Shown: positions 15,874 through 24,776, counted from the first letter of the stretch. The stretch: DNA of 64,000 bases from Demequina sediminis (GCF_030296675.1 NZ_AP027736.1:2170001-2234000), one strand, 5' to 3'. Notes: generated by a model not told the origin, from the letters alone. Made by a program: numbers and translations.

Positions 15874-16322
15874 CGGCAAACAGCACCGTTTCGGCGTCAT
15901 CACTCACTCGACCCGTAGCCCTCGACTACACCTCGACCCCGGTCCCTGAGCACTCCGACAGCCGCCTGCACCCGAAATCCACTGTCACGTCCGTAGTCCC
16001 GCTTCGCCTCGCGCGTTCCGCGCTCGCTCCGCTTCCGAACTCGCCAGCACTTAGAACCGTCACGCGCAAGAACCCCGTAGCCGTCACATGTACCGCGAAC
16101 TGCCCCAAGCCCACAGAACCGTGAACCCTGTACCCACGCCCACACGCCTCTATGCCTGTACGCCGTAGATGCATGGAGCAGTTACCGCCAGCAGTGACGC
16201 AGTTGCTGTTACCCCACGCGGTACGCCATACCCGCAAGCCCTAGATGCCAACAGCGACAGCCACGCCAACGTGCCAACGCTGTCTACATTTGTGGACACG
16301 CCAGCGCGTCAGCAGGAGAGGG

Positions 16323-16544
16323 CTACCCCTCGTCGTCAGCCTTCGGCTTCACTGCCAACGGCTTCACGTTGTTCGGACGTACACCGTTCGGCTTCACCTC
16401 GTTGGGACGCACGTTGTTCGGCGTCACCACATTCCGAGTCACACCGTTCGGTTGCACTGCACGTGTCACCGCAGGGGTAACAGCGGGAGTCACCGCACGC
16501 GTCACCGAGGGGGTCACCGCAGGTGTGATGTCGTCATCGCTCAT
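16323..16544 (-). CDS. Possible short repeat protein
   Basis: ATG 16544 opens a 73-residue frame made of tetra- to pentapeptide repeats of the types TPAV, TRAV, RPNNV and KPNGV, ending in an acidic tail. No good ribosome site is seen. The nucleotide repeats may simply be non-coding iterons that happen to be open. Confidence 0.25.
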   Translation of the reverse strand: MSDDDITPAVTPSVTRAVTPAVTPAVTRAVQPNGVTRNVVTPNNVRPNEVKPNGVRPNNVKPLAVKPKADDEG

Positions 16545-16587
16545 GAGTGTCACCGTACCCGCGTCACCCTCACAGTCGCCGGGTACA

Positions 16588-16780
16588 CACCTCACGGGGA
16601 GATGTCACTTCACCGGGAGAGCCTCACCGGGATACACACCTCACAACGGGGAGAGGTACACCTCACAGTCGTCACCCTCCTCACCTCACTCTGTCCACAT
16701 ATGTACACACTCACACCGTCCACACATGTACACATCCGCGTAGCCCTCACCTCACAGTCACCTCGCGGGGTGCACCTCAC
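16588..16780. repeat. Six direct copies of CACCTCAC
   Basis: Exact copies start at 16588, 16637, 16659, 16682, 16748 and 16773, several followed by CGGGGAGA-type sequence. Further copies occur at about 17305 and 17431 inside the next gene. Spacing is irregular. Confidence 0.6.
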
Positions 16781-17010
16781 CGGGGAGAGAGTCCACTGGG
16801 GGCACGCACACAACAGGAGGGGGAGAGTCCACGTGCACGCCTCACCTCGCATGCGACTCCGTGGAAGCAAACACGCTCACAACACACGTGGCGCAGTCGT
16901 CGCGCCATCGGCATGCGTACAAGCCACTACGAACAGGCGCTCGACCTACCAATGCGGGAGAGGGGATACGGAGTAACCCGGAGCCACGCGACTGCAAAAA
17001 TGAGAGTTCC

Positions 17011-17035
17011 AATATGCATGTTTACCAGGGGTTTT
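17011..17035 (+). repeat. Left copy of a 25-bp direct repeat, att-like
   Basis: This matches 20252-20276 at 23 of 25 positions, with TGTTTACCAGGGGTTTT identical. The other copy lies 2 bases from the tRNA-Gly 3' end. The pair flanks 3.2 kb, as tandem attachment sites would. Confidence 0.7.
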
Positions 17036-17051
17036 GTTGTGCGCTGGCACT

Positions 17052-17155
17052 GTAAATCGGACTGGTGGGGGGTGTAGTGCCGTGCGTAGCACCGCCTGAG
17101 TCGGGCGACCGCGCTCGGAATGCCGATAGTTCATGTAAATCGGCACGTAAATCGG
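17052..17155 (+). repeat. GTAAATCGG iterons
   Basis: Exact copies are at 17052-17060, 17135-17143 and 17147-17155; the last two form a tandem 12-bp repeat. They bracket the box TGCCGATAGT at 17121-17130 and lie just before ATG 17183, so they may be an operator or origin iterons. Confidence 0.6.
17121..17130 (+). promoter_or_regulatory. Extended -10-like box TGCCGATAGT
   Basis: The box matches those at 1575 and 3637 and lies 52 bases before ATG 17183, with iterons directly downstream. Confidence 0.55.
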
Positions 17156-17182
17156 CGCGCCGCAACTCGAAGGAACGGCATT

Positions 17183-18777
17183 ATGAACCAAGCATTTACC
17201 CCTGAACGAAGTCCTGGCATCACCCCTGTCACGAAGCGCTCACCTACCCCGTGGACACCCTCACCTCGCCGTGAGTTCACGGGGCGACTCATCGCTGAAG
17301 ATGACACCCCCACCTCACCCTCTTCCCCTCTCACTGGGGAGATGGAGGTGAGAGGGGAGGTGGAGAGTGAGGTGTACACCCCTACCCGCGAGCAGGGTGA
17401 GAGTGAGGTTCACACCCCCGTGAGTGAGGTCACCTCACCCGGTGACGAGTGGGGTGATGTTGACGGTGAACTAGGTGTGTCCTCGCCCGCCTCACCTGTG
17501 AGTGTTGTCACCCCTGTGAGTGCGTCCTCTCCCTCTCACTTCGACCTCACTGACGAGGTGGATGACTGGGACTCTGTGAACACCTCCGATGTCACCCTTG
17601 GGGGTAACAGCGAGGAGCAGAGTGCACCCACGAGCGCCTTCGATATCTCTGAAGAGGTGGACGACTGGGACGCCTCACCTGCCCCTGTATCCACACCCGA
17701 GGTGAATAGCGCGCCGGTCGTAGTCACACCTGTGAAGCCTGCGAAAGCAGTGCAGAAGCCCGTGCAGTCACGCCGTGAGGACCACGCCCTCGCGCCTACT
17801 ACGAAGCCTACGAAGCCCGCAGATGCACGCACTACGTCAGCAAAGAAGGCGACGATAAAGAAGCCTGCCGCCCCGAAGGAAGCCGGTCGGAAGAGTCCCA
17901 CGAAGGCGGACATCGCAGTACTCCACGCGTTGAGCCGTATGCGTATCGCCTCCGTACAGCACGTGGTCCAGATGCTCTCTAACAGTGGTTACGCGAACCT
18001 GCCGGAGGACCACGAGCACTACATCCCGCTTGAGCCGGAGAAGATTCGCCGTCGCCTCGGTGAACTCTCACGCGGCAAAACGCCCTACGTGAACGCGCGG
18101 TACATGAGCCAAGGTGCCCAGATGCTTCCGATGGTGTACTCGGTAACGAAACTCGGTCAGAAGATTGCGGACCCTGCCGCCGCACCGCATCTCACGCCGT
18201 TCCCCATCAACGCATCGAAAACGGGCACCTCGATGGGCGGGCTACTCATCACCGCGTCCTACATCGCGGGATTCGACGCACGTGAAGCCCTCTTCATTCA
18301 TGAGTCGAGTATCAAGCGCGCCATCAAGGCTCAACCCGACAGTGACTTCATCCCTAACTGGTCCCCGGAGATGCACCCGTGGGCAGAAGCACACGAACTA
18401 GCGGTCCTCGTTGACGGCTCGGTAAAGCCTCACGAGCCGGACCTGGTGATGCTCGGTATCGAGGACGACGGCAACGGCGGTGTGACGCACCCCGTGTACG
18501 AGTACATCGAGATTGAAACGAGCATCAAGAGTGAGCAGGAGTACGTGAACCTCTTCCGCGCTTATAAGGCGAAGGGGGTGGATATCCGCTATCTGGTGCA
18601 CAACACGACCCTCCCGGGAAGCAACTCACGCGAGGAAATCGAGAACATCTACAACCGCCTGGTGAAAGCCGCTGAGTATGTGTGGGGAAGCCCATCTATG
18701 CCATCAGCGGTGTGAACATCGACGTGGTGCCGGATGCCTGGAAAACAACTCGACCACTCGATGCCAAGCGCCAGTAA
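17183..18777 (+). CDS. Replic_Relax-type protein (one-base frameshift near the end)
   Basis: The start is ATG 17183 with AAGGAAC upstream. Residues 1-235 are disordered, Pro/Ser/Glu-rich, and hold two matching motifs, FDLTDEVDDWD (120-130) and FDISEEVDDWD (153-163). From about 240 a winged helix follows (SPTKADIAVLHALSRMRIAS), then RRRLGELSRGKTPYVNARY, as in replication-relaxation family proteins of actinobacterial plasmids. The family is often linked to relaxation or transfer. As written the frame stops at 18715; adding one C at 18691-18693 extends it naturally to TAA 18775-18777 through SPIYAISGVNIDVVPDAW. Confidence 0.7.
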
Positions 18778-18785
18778 GCGACACT

Positions 18786-18830
18786 GCCTTCAACGGCGGG
18801 CTACCCCTAGGGAGGTGCCTGCCGTTGGCG
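18786..18830 (+). terminator. Stem-loop after the Replic_Relax gene
   Basis: CAACGGCGGGC pairs imperfectly with GCCTGCCGTTGG. There is no T tract. It lies between two convergent genes. Confidence 0.5.
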
Positions 18831-18867
18831 TGTCAGCGAGGTGAATGCGCCATCACCGCTTCGGGGA

Positions 18868-19620
18868 TTACTGGCGCGCCCAATAGTGGTCGATGCCAGA
18901 GTTAAGCCCGGTCAGTGCTTGCTGGACTGAGTGGTGAACTTTCCCGTCAACGACATCCTCCCAAGGCGGCAACCCCTTCATCTCCCGCTCGTGAAGCCAG
19001 CATTCCCGCTCCCACGCGCGCCGTTCGTCCTTATCGTTCGGTCGAGCGCTTCGCTGGTTCATGGCGGCGTACATGCCGATTGCGTCCGAGAAGGGTGGCA
19101 CACTCTCAACAAAATCAGCGGCTTCGTTTCCAAGCCCGCACCTCCTGAGCATGGCAACGTTGCGGAGTATCTCGCTGTGAGCGCGCCTCACGACGGACAC
19201 TCCATCTGCCGCAAGGAAGAAGCCTTCCTCCTTGGAAATTCCGTCGTCATCGACTTCGATGTCATCCGCAATCAGCACTCTGAAGTCCTCAGCGAAGTAA
19301 ATCCAGGCTCGCAACGCGCCGGTACTCGCGGCTTTGAGGTTCTCTTGTAGCGCCGCCAGCCGCACGCGGTCATCCCGACTCCGCTCAAGCCTCAGGGTTT
19401 CCTCTGACGCCTTCGCCATGCGCTGAGTGGAAATGACGTAGAGAACCGTGACCAAGAGGAAGCCCGCTGAAACTGACACACTCGCGGCGTCAGCGGGGTC
19501 ATCGAAGTACGCAAATGTGAAGGCGATGACCGCCGCCTCGACCAGGACGAGAAGCACATAGCCCCAGGTCCGTTTCAACGTCCGCCCGAACGTGCGCGCC
19601 CACGCCTTGAGTGCCCTCAT
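18868..19620 (-). CDS. Two-TM protein with cytoplasmic helical domain
   Basis: The 250-residue protein has two membrane segments (GYVLLVLVEAAVIAFTFAYF, then VSAGFLLVTVLYVIS) within its first 70 residues, then a coiled coil and a helical domain with WERECWLHEREM. No family is recognised. The layout resembles many small phage or plasmid exclusion-type membrane proteins, but that is only a possibility. It is followed on the minus strand by the convergent Replic_Relax gene. Confidence 0.6.
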   Translation of the reverse strand: MRALKAWARTFGRTLKRTWGYVLLVLVEAAVIAFTFAYFDDPADAASVSVSAGFLLVTVLYVISTQRMAKASEETLRLERSRDDRVRLAALQENLKAASTGALRAWIYFAEDFRVLIADDIEVDDDGISKEEGFFLAADGVSVVRRAHSEILRNVAMLRRCGLGNEAADFVESVPPFSDAIGMYAAMNQRSARPNDKDERRAWERECWLHEREMKGLPPWEDVVDGKVHHSVQQALTGLNSGIDHYWARQ

Positions 19621-19658
19621 GAGTTCACGCTAGCGGTGGGTGGTCGTGCCCTTACGGC

Positions 19659-20009
19659 TTAGATGCGCTCCACGTGCACGCGTGTCGCTCGGACTCCGCC
19701 TTCCCAGTACCCCTCGAACGTGACGCGGTACGTGAACTTGAGCCGCCCGTTGACCGTCACGGTGTCCGCGTCAGTTGTTCGGTCGCGGCACATGGTCCAC
19801 GCTTCCCACACTGCCGTGGTCCAGTCGTGCATGTGGTGGGAGTTCCACTCTGCCCACATCCAGAACTCATCCGGGAAGTGCGTGGTGCCGTGGGTGAGTT
19901 CGGGCGGCGCACCCTGGTAGAGGTCGGCGTTGTTCAGGTACATGCCCACGTCATCGGTGAGCGCTTCGGGGCGGTCAAGTGAGTTCAAGTCGCCAGTGTT
20001 GACGTACAT
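19659..20009 (-). CDS. Uncharacterised 116-residue protein
   Basis: The start is ATG 20009 behind AGGGCAGAAAGGCAGAT-type sequence. It is rich in Trp, His and Asp (FWMWAEWNSHHMHDW). No domain is recognised. It is the last gene before the tRNA junction. Confidence 0.55.
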   Translation of the reverse strand: MYVNTGDLNSLDRPEALTDDVGMYLNNADLYQGAPPELTHGTTHFPDEFWMWAEWNSHHMHDWTTAVWEAWTMCRDRTTDADTVTVNGRLKFTYRVTFEGYWEGGVRATRVHVERI

Positions 20010-20278
20010 ATCTGCCTTTCTGCCCTCGGTACCTCCGAGAACGCGCGCAGGGTACAGCGACATTTGAGGTGCGAATACGCCCTGACAGAGGGGGACCACG
20101 GGGGCGCTAGTGGGGCGAGATTCTGGTCCCCGACCTTCAACTTGAGCGCGTGATGAACGGGGAACTCTCAAGAGTCCGCAAAATAGGGTAAAGCCCTAAA
20201 CTCCCAGAACAACTCCCGAGCCGGAGTATGCATCAGGGGCTTTGGAGTCGTAATTTGCCTGTTTACCAGGGGTTTTAG
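20010..20278. other. Element right end next to tRNA-Gly
   Basis: No gene is seen. TAGGG-TAAAG-CCCTA at 20184-20198 is an inverted repeat. The right copy of the att-like repeat is at 20252-20276. This is the expected place for integrase arm sites. Confidence 0.5.
20252..20276 (+). repeat. Right copy of the 25-bp direct repeat, att-like
   Basis: It differs from 17011-17035 at two positions and ends 2 bases before the encoded CCA end of tRNA-Gly. Confidence 0.7.
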
Positions 20279-20352
20279 TGGAGCGGGTGACGGGAATCGA
20301 ACCCGCACTGTCAACTTGGGAAGCTGAAGTTCTGCCATTGAACTACACCCGC
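20279..20352 (-). tRNA. tRNA-Gly (anticodon CCC)
   Basis: The cloverleaf is clear: acceptor GCGGGTG/CACCCGC, D arm GTTC/GAAC, anticodon loop TTCCCAA on stem TCAGC/GTTGA, and T arm CGGGTTCGATTCCCG. CCA is encoded. The 3' end faces the element, the usual integration geometry. Confidence 0.95.
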
Positions 20353-20458
20353 GTGCGCCGCTCGGAGGCGGCGCGTCACCCATTCTAGAGGGTGACGGCG
20401 AGGGCCTCGACAGCACGCGCGGAAGCGCGCCGCCGAGGCCGTCGCCGTGAGCGACGCG

Positions 20459-21373
20459 TCAGCGTTGCGGAGCTGCGGCAATCGCGAACGATGCGGACAC
20501 GGTCTGTCCGGGCTCGATCACGAACAGGCCCGTGCCCTCGACGCCGTTCGCCTTCAGGGTGAAGGCGTCGTTGGCGTTCGAGACGGGCTCGAAGGCGAAG
20601 AAGTCCTTGCCCGGCGGGATGTACAGCACCGCGTGCTCGAGCAGGGCATCCGCCGTGATCGTGAGCGACACCGCGCCGGGGTAGTCGACCGTGGCGAGCA
20701 CCTCGCCCGTGCGACCCGCGAAGCAGTCGTCGACGAAGGTCTGACCGATCGGCTTGCGCACCGAGAAGTCCGCGTGCTCGGGGATCGGGCCGGCGCCCTC
20801 GGTGGGCATCTGGTTCTCGAGTGCGTACGCCTGGGTGCAGTTGACCTCGAGCTCGCCCTCGGGGGAGCCCGCGACCGAGCGCAGGAAGTAGGGGTGGTGG
20901 CCGAACCCGGCCGGGAAGGCCTCCTCGTCCACGTTCTCGATCGCGTACGTCCACACGAAGCGGTCGTCCTCGAGCGCGTACGTGAAGCGTGCGATGAAGC
21001 TCCACGGCCAGTTGACGCCAAAGAAGTCGCGCGAGTCGAACTCGAGGACCACGTGCTCGGGTCCGCTCTCGACTACGGCCCACGGGTACTCCCACCCGGT
21101 GCCGTGAATCGCGGTGCCGTCCGGCCAGTTGACGCGCAACGCGTACGCGGAGCCGTCCCAGGCGAGCCGTCCCTCACGGATCCGGTTCGACCAGGGGACC
21201 AAGGGGTAGGACGCGGTCTCGGTGGCCACGTCGAGGTCGGCGGCGGAGGTGGGGCGGAGCACGTCCTCCCAGTCGTCGCCGATGCGGACCTGGCCGAAGG
21301 CGACGGACCCACCGGTGGCGGGTACGAGCCCCACGCGCCAGTGCGGGTTCTCGATGGTGATGATCTCAGGCAT
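20459..21373 (-). CDS. Aldose 1-epimerase (galactose mutarotase) family protein
   Basis: Enzymes of this family interconvert alpha and beta sugars. ATG 21373 begins with MPEIITIENPHWRVGLVPAT; earlier in-frame codons look non-coding. The 304 residues show LVPWSNRIREG, AIHGTGW with the likely catalytic His, GHHPYF and FVDDCF near the expected places. It could instead act on a phosphorylated sugar. Confidence 0.85.
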   Translation of the reverse strand: MPEIITIENPHWRVGLVPATGGSVAFGQVRIGDDWEDVLRPTSAADLDVATETASYPLVPWSNRIREGRLAWDGSAYALRVNWPDGTAIHGTGWEYPWAVVESGPEHVVLEFDSRDFFGVNWPWSFIARFTYALEDDRFVWTYAIENVDEEAFPAGFGHHPYFLRSVAGSPEGELEVNCTQAYALENQMPTEGAGPIPEHADFSVRKPIGQTFVDDCFAGRTGEVLATVDYPGAVSLTITADALLEHAVLYIPPGKDFFAFEPVSNANDAFTLKANGVEGTGLFVIEPGQTVSASFAIAAAPQR

Positions 21374-21462
21374 GGCACCATCATGGCCGAATGCGCAGGT
21401 TCCGGCGACGCCGCAGGTCCCAAGAGGTCCCGAGTCGCGCCGCGACGCGCCACAATGTCGGC

Positions 21463-22269
21463 ATGAGGATCGGCGGAACACTCGCAGTGGTCGCGCTCGC
21501 GGGCGCCCTGGCGGGCTGCGCGTCGAGCCCCACGTTTCCCGTCGTGGGCGAGTCGGCCACGGTGACGCCGCCGGAATCCTCGGTACTGCAGTGGATCACC
21601 GTCGAGATCGAGGCGGCCTCGAGCCAGCCCGTGACGGTTCAGGGCGGATCCGTGTTCTCGCCCTTATTCGAGCGGCTCGACGCCGTCGAGGTCGGCGAGG
21701 TGGTCGAGCCCGACGGCACCGTGGGTATCCGTCTGCCGCTGGGTGACGCCGTCTGCCCGGCCTCGACCGGATCGTCGAGCGCTCAGTTGGTCCTCGAGTC
21801 CGAGGGCGCGGAACTGATCCAGGCGGTGATGCTCGACGATGCCGTGCTCGCGGGGGTCCACAAGGAGCGGTGTGCGCTCGCCGCGTCGATGCAGGCCGCC
21901 GAGGTGTCCCTGGGTGCGTCGCATGGCGCGGGCGAGGACGCGGTCGGCACCAGCATCGTGATGACGCGCAGCATCTCGCCGTTGCCCGCGACGCTGCTGA
22001 GCGTCACGGGGTCGGACGTCTTCACCGTGACCCCCTCACCGGGCGAGCTGCCGGCCACGCTCGTGGTGGGCCGTGAACGCCTCGAGGTTCCCGTCTCGAT
22101 CTCACTCGTGCAGTGCCCTGGCTCGGCGAGTGAGCTCACGGAGAGCGACTTCGTGTTCTCGGCCCGCCTCGCCGTCGAGGGGGCCGAGCCTCATCCCGCG
22201 GCCGTACGCGCGGCGGGTGACCTGCGCGACGATCTGGAGGCGCTCGTCGACACCTGCGCGGGTGCCTAG
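21463..22269 (+). CDS. Lipoprotein of unknown function
   Basis: ATG 21463 starts a 268-residue protein with lipobox ALAGCAS (Cys19). The mature part is beta-rich with paired Cys (DAVCPAS, KERCALA, VQCPGS, VDTCAG). It is divergent from the epimerase gene with 89 bases between starts. The family is not recognised. Confidence 0.75.
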   Translation: MRIGGTLAVVALAGALAGCASSPTFPVVGESATVTPPESSVLQWITVEIEAASSQPVTVQGGSVFSPLFERLDAVEVGEVVEPDGTVGIRLPLGDAVCPASTGSSSAQLVLESEGAELIQAVMLDDAVLAGVHKERCALAASMQAAEVSLGASHGAGEDAVGTSIVMTRSISPLPATLLSVTGSDVFTVTPSPGELPATLVVGRERLEVPVSISLVQCPGSASELTESDFVFSARLAVEGAEPHPAAVRAAGDLRDDLEALVDTCAGA

Positions 22270-22325
22270 CGCGACGGCGGTATTCCCGCTCCCGCGAAGT
22301 CTCATCATCCCTGCTAGAACTCGCA

Positions 22326-22368
22326 GGCAAGGGGACGATGCGCGGCCCGCGAGGCATCGTCCCTTGCC
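22326..22368. repeat. Hairpin built from two inverted GGGGACGATGC copies
   Basis: GGCAAGGGGACGATGC (22326-22341) pairs with GCATCGTCCCTTGCC (22354-22368), one base bulged. It lies after the lipoprotein stop and could act as a terminator, but there is no T tract. It contains two copies of the dispersed motif. Confidence 0.7.
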
Positions 22369-22472
22369 AAGGTGCGTTGCACCCTTCGACGGGTCCGCGC
22401 TCAGGCGCCCCGCCGCCGGAGGTACCGGCGGCCGCGACAGGGCCCGCTGGAGAGCAGGGGAGGGACAGCATC

Positions 22473-22712
22473 ATGGCACTCGGTTCCGGCATCTTCTTGA
22501 TTGTCATCGGCGCGATTGCGGCCTTCGCGGTGCGCGACTCTGTCGACGCGGTGGACCTCACGATGATCGGCTACATCTGCATGGCCGCAGGTGTGGTGGC
22601 GATCATCGTGTCGCTCATCGCGAACCAGCAGCGCAGCAACACGACTCACCGCGAGATTCGCGACGAGCACGTCGACCAGCACCGCATCGACGATCGCCGC
22701 ACGGACGTATAG
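22473..22712 (+). CDS. Small two-TM protein (DUF6458-like)
   Basis: ATG 22473 with AGGGA upstream opens 79 residues: two membrane helices (GIFLIVIGAIAAFAV and IGYICMAAGVVAIIVSLIA), then a charged His/Arg/Asp-rich tail (HREIRDEHVDQHRIDDRR). This matches the layout of small actinobacterial DUF6458 proteins; function unknown. Confidence 0.75.
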   Translation: MALGSGIFLIVIGAIAAFAVRDSVDAVDLTMIGYICMAAGVVAIIVSLIANQQRSNTTHREIRDEHVDQHRIDDRRTDV

Positions 22713-22812
22713 CGCCCACAGCCTCGCGGCCGCTCGACGCGCGCCGCGAGGCTGACGGACGTAGCCTGGCCGCGTTGGACAGGCACGGCTCACTCACCTT
22801 GAGGGAGAAACG

Positions 22813-23265
22813 ATGGCGACGGTCGCGAGTTACTTCAACTTCGACGGCACGTGCGAGGAGGCCTTTGCCCTCTATCGCGATGTCCTGGGTGGGGAGTTCG
22901 ACGGCCCGCCCATGTACATGCGAGACATGCCGGTCGAACCCGGTCAGCCGCCCCTTCCCGAGGAGGAAGGCGGGCGCGTGATGCACATGGCGCTCACGCT
23001 GCCCGGGGGACACCAGCTGATGGGGACGGACATCGTGCCGTCGATGGGGATGACATTGACGCGCGGCAACGCGATGTACGTGACCCTTACCCTCGACGAC
23101 GAGGATGCGCTGCGCGAGATCTTCGCGAAGCTCTCCGAGGGTGGTGTCGTCACCGCCGAGCCGACTCCCATGTTCTGGGGCGACCTCTACACGGACTTCT
23201 TCGACCGCTACGGCATTCAGTGGATGCTCCTCGCGCCGCTCACGGAGGGCCAAGGGCTGGCGTAG
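22813..23265 (+). CDS. VOC/PhnB-like protein
   Basis: The 150 residues start YFNFDGTCEEAFALYRDVLG and end in FGDRYG-like FFDRYGIQWML, the hallmarks of PhnB-type glyoxalase-fold proteins. AGGGAGAAACG precedes the ATG. The substrate is unknown. Confidence 0.85.
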   Translation: MATVASYFNFDGTCEEAFALYRDVLGGEFDGPPMYMRDMPVEPGQPPLPEEEGGRVMHMALTLPGGHQLMGTDIVPSMGMTLTRGNAMYVTLTLDDEDALREIFAKLSEGGVVTAEPTPMFWGDLYTDFFDRYGIQWMLLAPLTEGQGLA

Positions 23266-23422
23266 AGCCCGCGCCGCGCTGTCTCGCGGCTCCGCCACAC
23301 AAGCCACCCCGGCATCGGCCCTCAGCGGCCTCCGCGGGCGTGACACGCCGACGACACGCCGGGACCCGTGTGGCGGAGCCGCGAATCCGTGTGGCGGAGC
23401 CGCAGCACTCCAGACGCAGCGG

Positions 23423-24763
23423 CTAGGGCTGAGCCGAGCGGTCGACGATCTGCTGCGCGAGGATGTCCTCGGCGGCGCGCGAGCGAGCCTCGCGTTCCTC
23501 TTGCGCCACGCGCGGATAGCGCACGCGCACGAACGGCCGCGCGAGTTGATACGAGACCGTCAGTCGAGCATCGCGCACCACCCAGGCCGCCGCCCCAAGT
23601 GCGATCGCCATCGACGCGATGGCCCCGACTCCGATCGCCCACCGCGGACCCCAGTGCTCGCCGATCCACCCGACGAGGGGTGAGCCCACCGGCGTCGCGC
23701 CCAGGAACACCATCATGTACAGCGCCATCACGCGCCCTCGCATGAGCGGGGTCGTGGTGGTCTGCACTGCAGCGTTCGCCGAGGTAATCATGGTGAGCGC
23801 GAAGAAGCCCACCGCGATGCCGCTGACCGCATAGAGCTCGTAGGTCGGCGCGAGCGCCATGAGTCCGGACGCCGCCCCAAACCCGAACGCGGCGCCCACC
23901 ACGAGCCTCAGCCGGACGCGCCGCCGCCGCGCCGCGAGCAGCGCGCCGGTGACCGAGCCGATCGCGAGGATCGAGCCCAGCACGCCGTACTCGCCCGCGC
24001 CCTTGCCGAACTCGGTTGCCGCCATCATCGCGCTCGTGAGCTGGAAGTTGAGGCCCAGCGCGGAGACCACGCTCACCACGACCATGATGACCAGGATGTC
24101 GGGCCGCCTGCGCACGTAGCGCACGCCCTCGCGCACCTGCCCGCGCCGCCTGCTCGCGCGCTCCTGAGGGTGAAGGTCCGCGGTGCGCATCAGCATCAAC
24201 GCGGCGATGGTCGCGCCGTACGTCACCGCGTTGATGAGAAACACCCATCCGGTGCCCACCGCGGCGATGAGGAGCCCGGCCACGCCGGGACCGATCAGCC
24301 TGGCGGCGTTGAACGATGCGCTGTTGAGGGCCACGGCATTCGGCAGGGAGGCAGTCGGCACCAGGTCGGAGACGAAGGTCTGGCGCGCGGGACCGTCAAT
24401 CGCGGACACCACTCCGAGCCCCAGCGCGAAGCCGTACACGTGCCAGAGCTCGACCTCTCCGAGCACGACGAGCAGCCCCAGCCCGAGGCCGAGGAGTCCC
24501 TGACCCACCTGGGTCCATATCAGCAGCGTGCGGTGGTCGACGCGGTCGGCGAGCACGCCGGCCCACGGCGACAGGAACAGGAAGGGAGCGAACTGCAGCG
24601 CGGTCGTAATGCCCACCGCCACGCCCGACTCCTGCGTGAGGACCGTCAGGACTAGCCAGTCCTGCGCCACGCGCTGCATCCACGTGCCCACGTTCGACAC
24701 GAGCGCTCCCGCGAACCACAGGCGGAAGTTGGGGATGGAGAGCGAGGCGAAGGTGTGTGACAT
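23423..24763 (-). CDS. MFS transporter, exporter type
   Basis: The 446-residue protein has about 12 membrane helices and the signature GVLADRVDHRTLL between helices 2 and 3. It resembles EntS/MFS_3 exporters, which pump out siderophores or drugs. ATG 24763 (MSHTFASLSIPNFRLWF) fits the family start. An inverted repeat at 24777-24797 lies just upstream, so a repressor probably controls it; no regulator gene is adjacent. Confidence 0.9.
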   Translation of the reverse strand: MSHTFASLSIPNFRLWFAGALVSNVGTWMQRVAQDWLVLTVLTQESGVAVGITTALQFAPFLFLSPWAGVLADRVDHRTLLIWTQVGQGLLGLGLGLLVVLGEVELWHVYGFALGLGVVSAIDGPARQTFVSDLVPTASLPNAVALNSASFNAARLIGPGVAGLLIAAVGTGWVFLINAVTYGATIAALMLMRTADLHPQERASRRRGQVREGVRYVRRRPDILVIMVVVSVVSALGLNFQLTSAMMAATEFGKGAGEYGVLGSILAIGSVTGALLAARRRRVRLRLVVGAAFGFGAASGLMALAPTYELYAVSGIAVGFFALTMITSANAAVQTTTTPLMRGRVMALYMMVFLGATPVGSPLVGWIGEHWGPRWAIGVGAIASMAIALGAAAWVVRDARLTVSYQLARPFVRVRYPRVAQEEREARSRAAEDILAQQIVDRSAQP

Positions 24764-24776
24764 GCGTCCTTTCCCA

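Larger units (their letters stand above)
15905..17182. other. Repeat-rich region almost without genes
   Basis: No long frame with plausible coding character is seen on either strand. The region holds a possible short repeat protein (16323-16544), six CACCTCAC copies (16588-16780), two GTCCACA-N-ATGTACAC copies near 16693-16734, an att-like repeat (17011-17035), GTAAATCGG iterons and the promoter of the gene at 17183. It lies next to a Replic_Relax-type gene, so an origin of replication or transfer is plausible. Confidence 0.4.
1..20278. mobile_element. Right part of an integrative element inserted at tRNA-Gly
   Basis: This segment has visibly lower GC than the sequence after 20383. It carries a replication block (winged-helix protein, two DnaC-like proteins, DnaB-type helicase), a Replic_Relax-type protein, a DUF2637 membrane protein and many orphans. 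It ends at the 3' end of a tRNA-Gly gene, a common integrase target. No integrase, excisionase or relaxase of a standard family is visible, so the left end and integrase are presumably outside the window. The chromosomal motif GGGGACGATGC is absent here, which fits recent acquisition. The exact right boundary, within or just left of the tRNA 3' end, is inferred. Confidence 0.8.

Noticed and set aside
16588-16780. CRISPR array
   Set aside because: The repeats are only 8 bases, irregularly spaced and without cas genes.
16245-16976. Long plus-strand frames over the repeat tract
   Set aside because: Composition is that of translated CACCTCAC and GTCAC repeats (Arg, His, Thr), with no ribosome site; other frames over the same bases are equally open.
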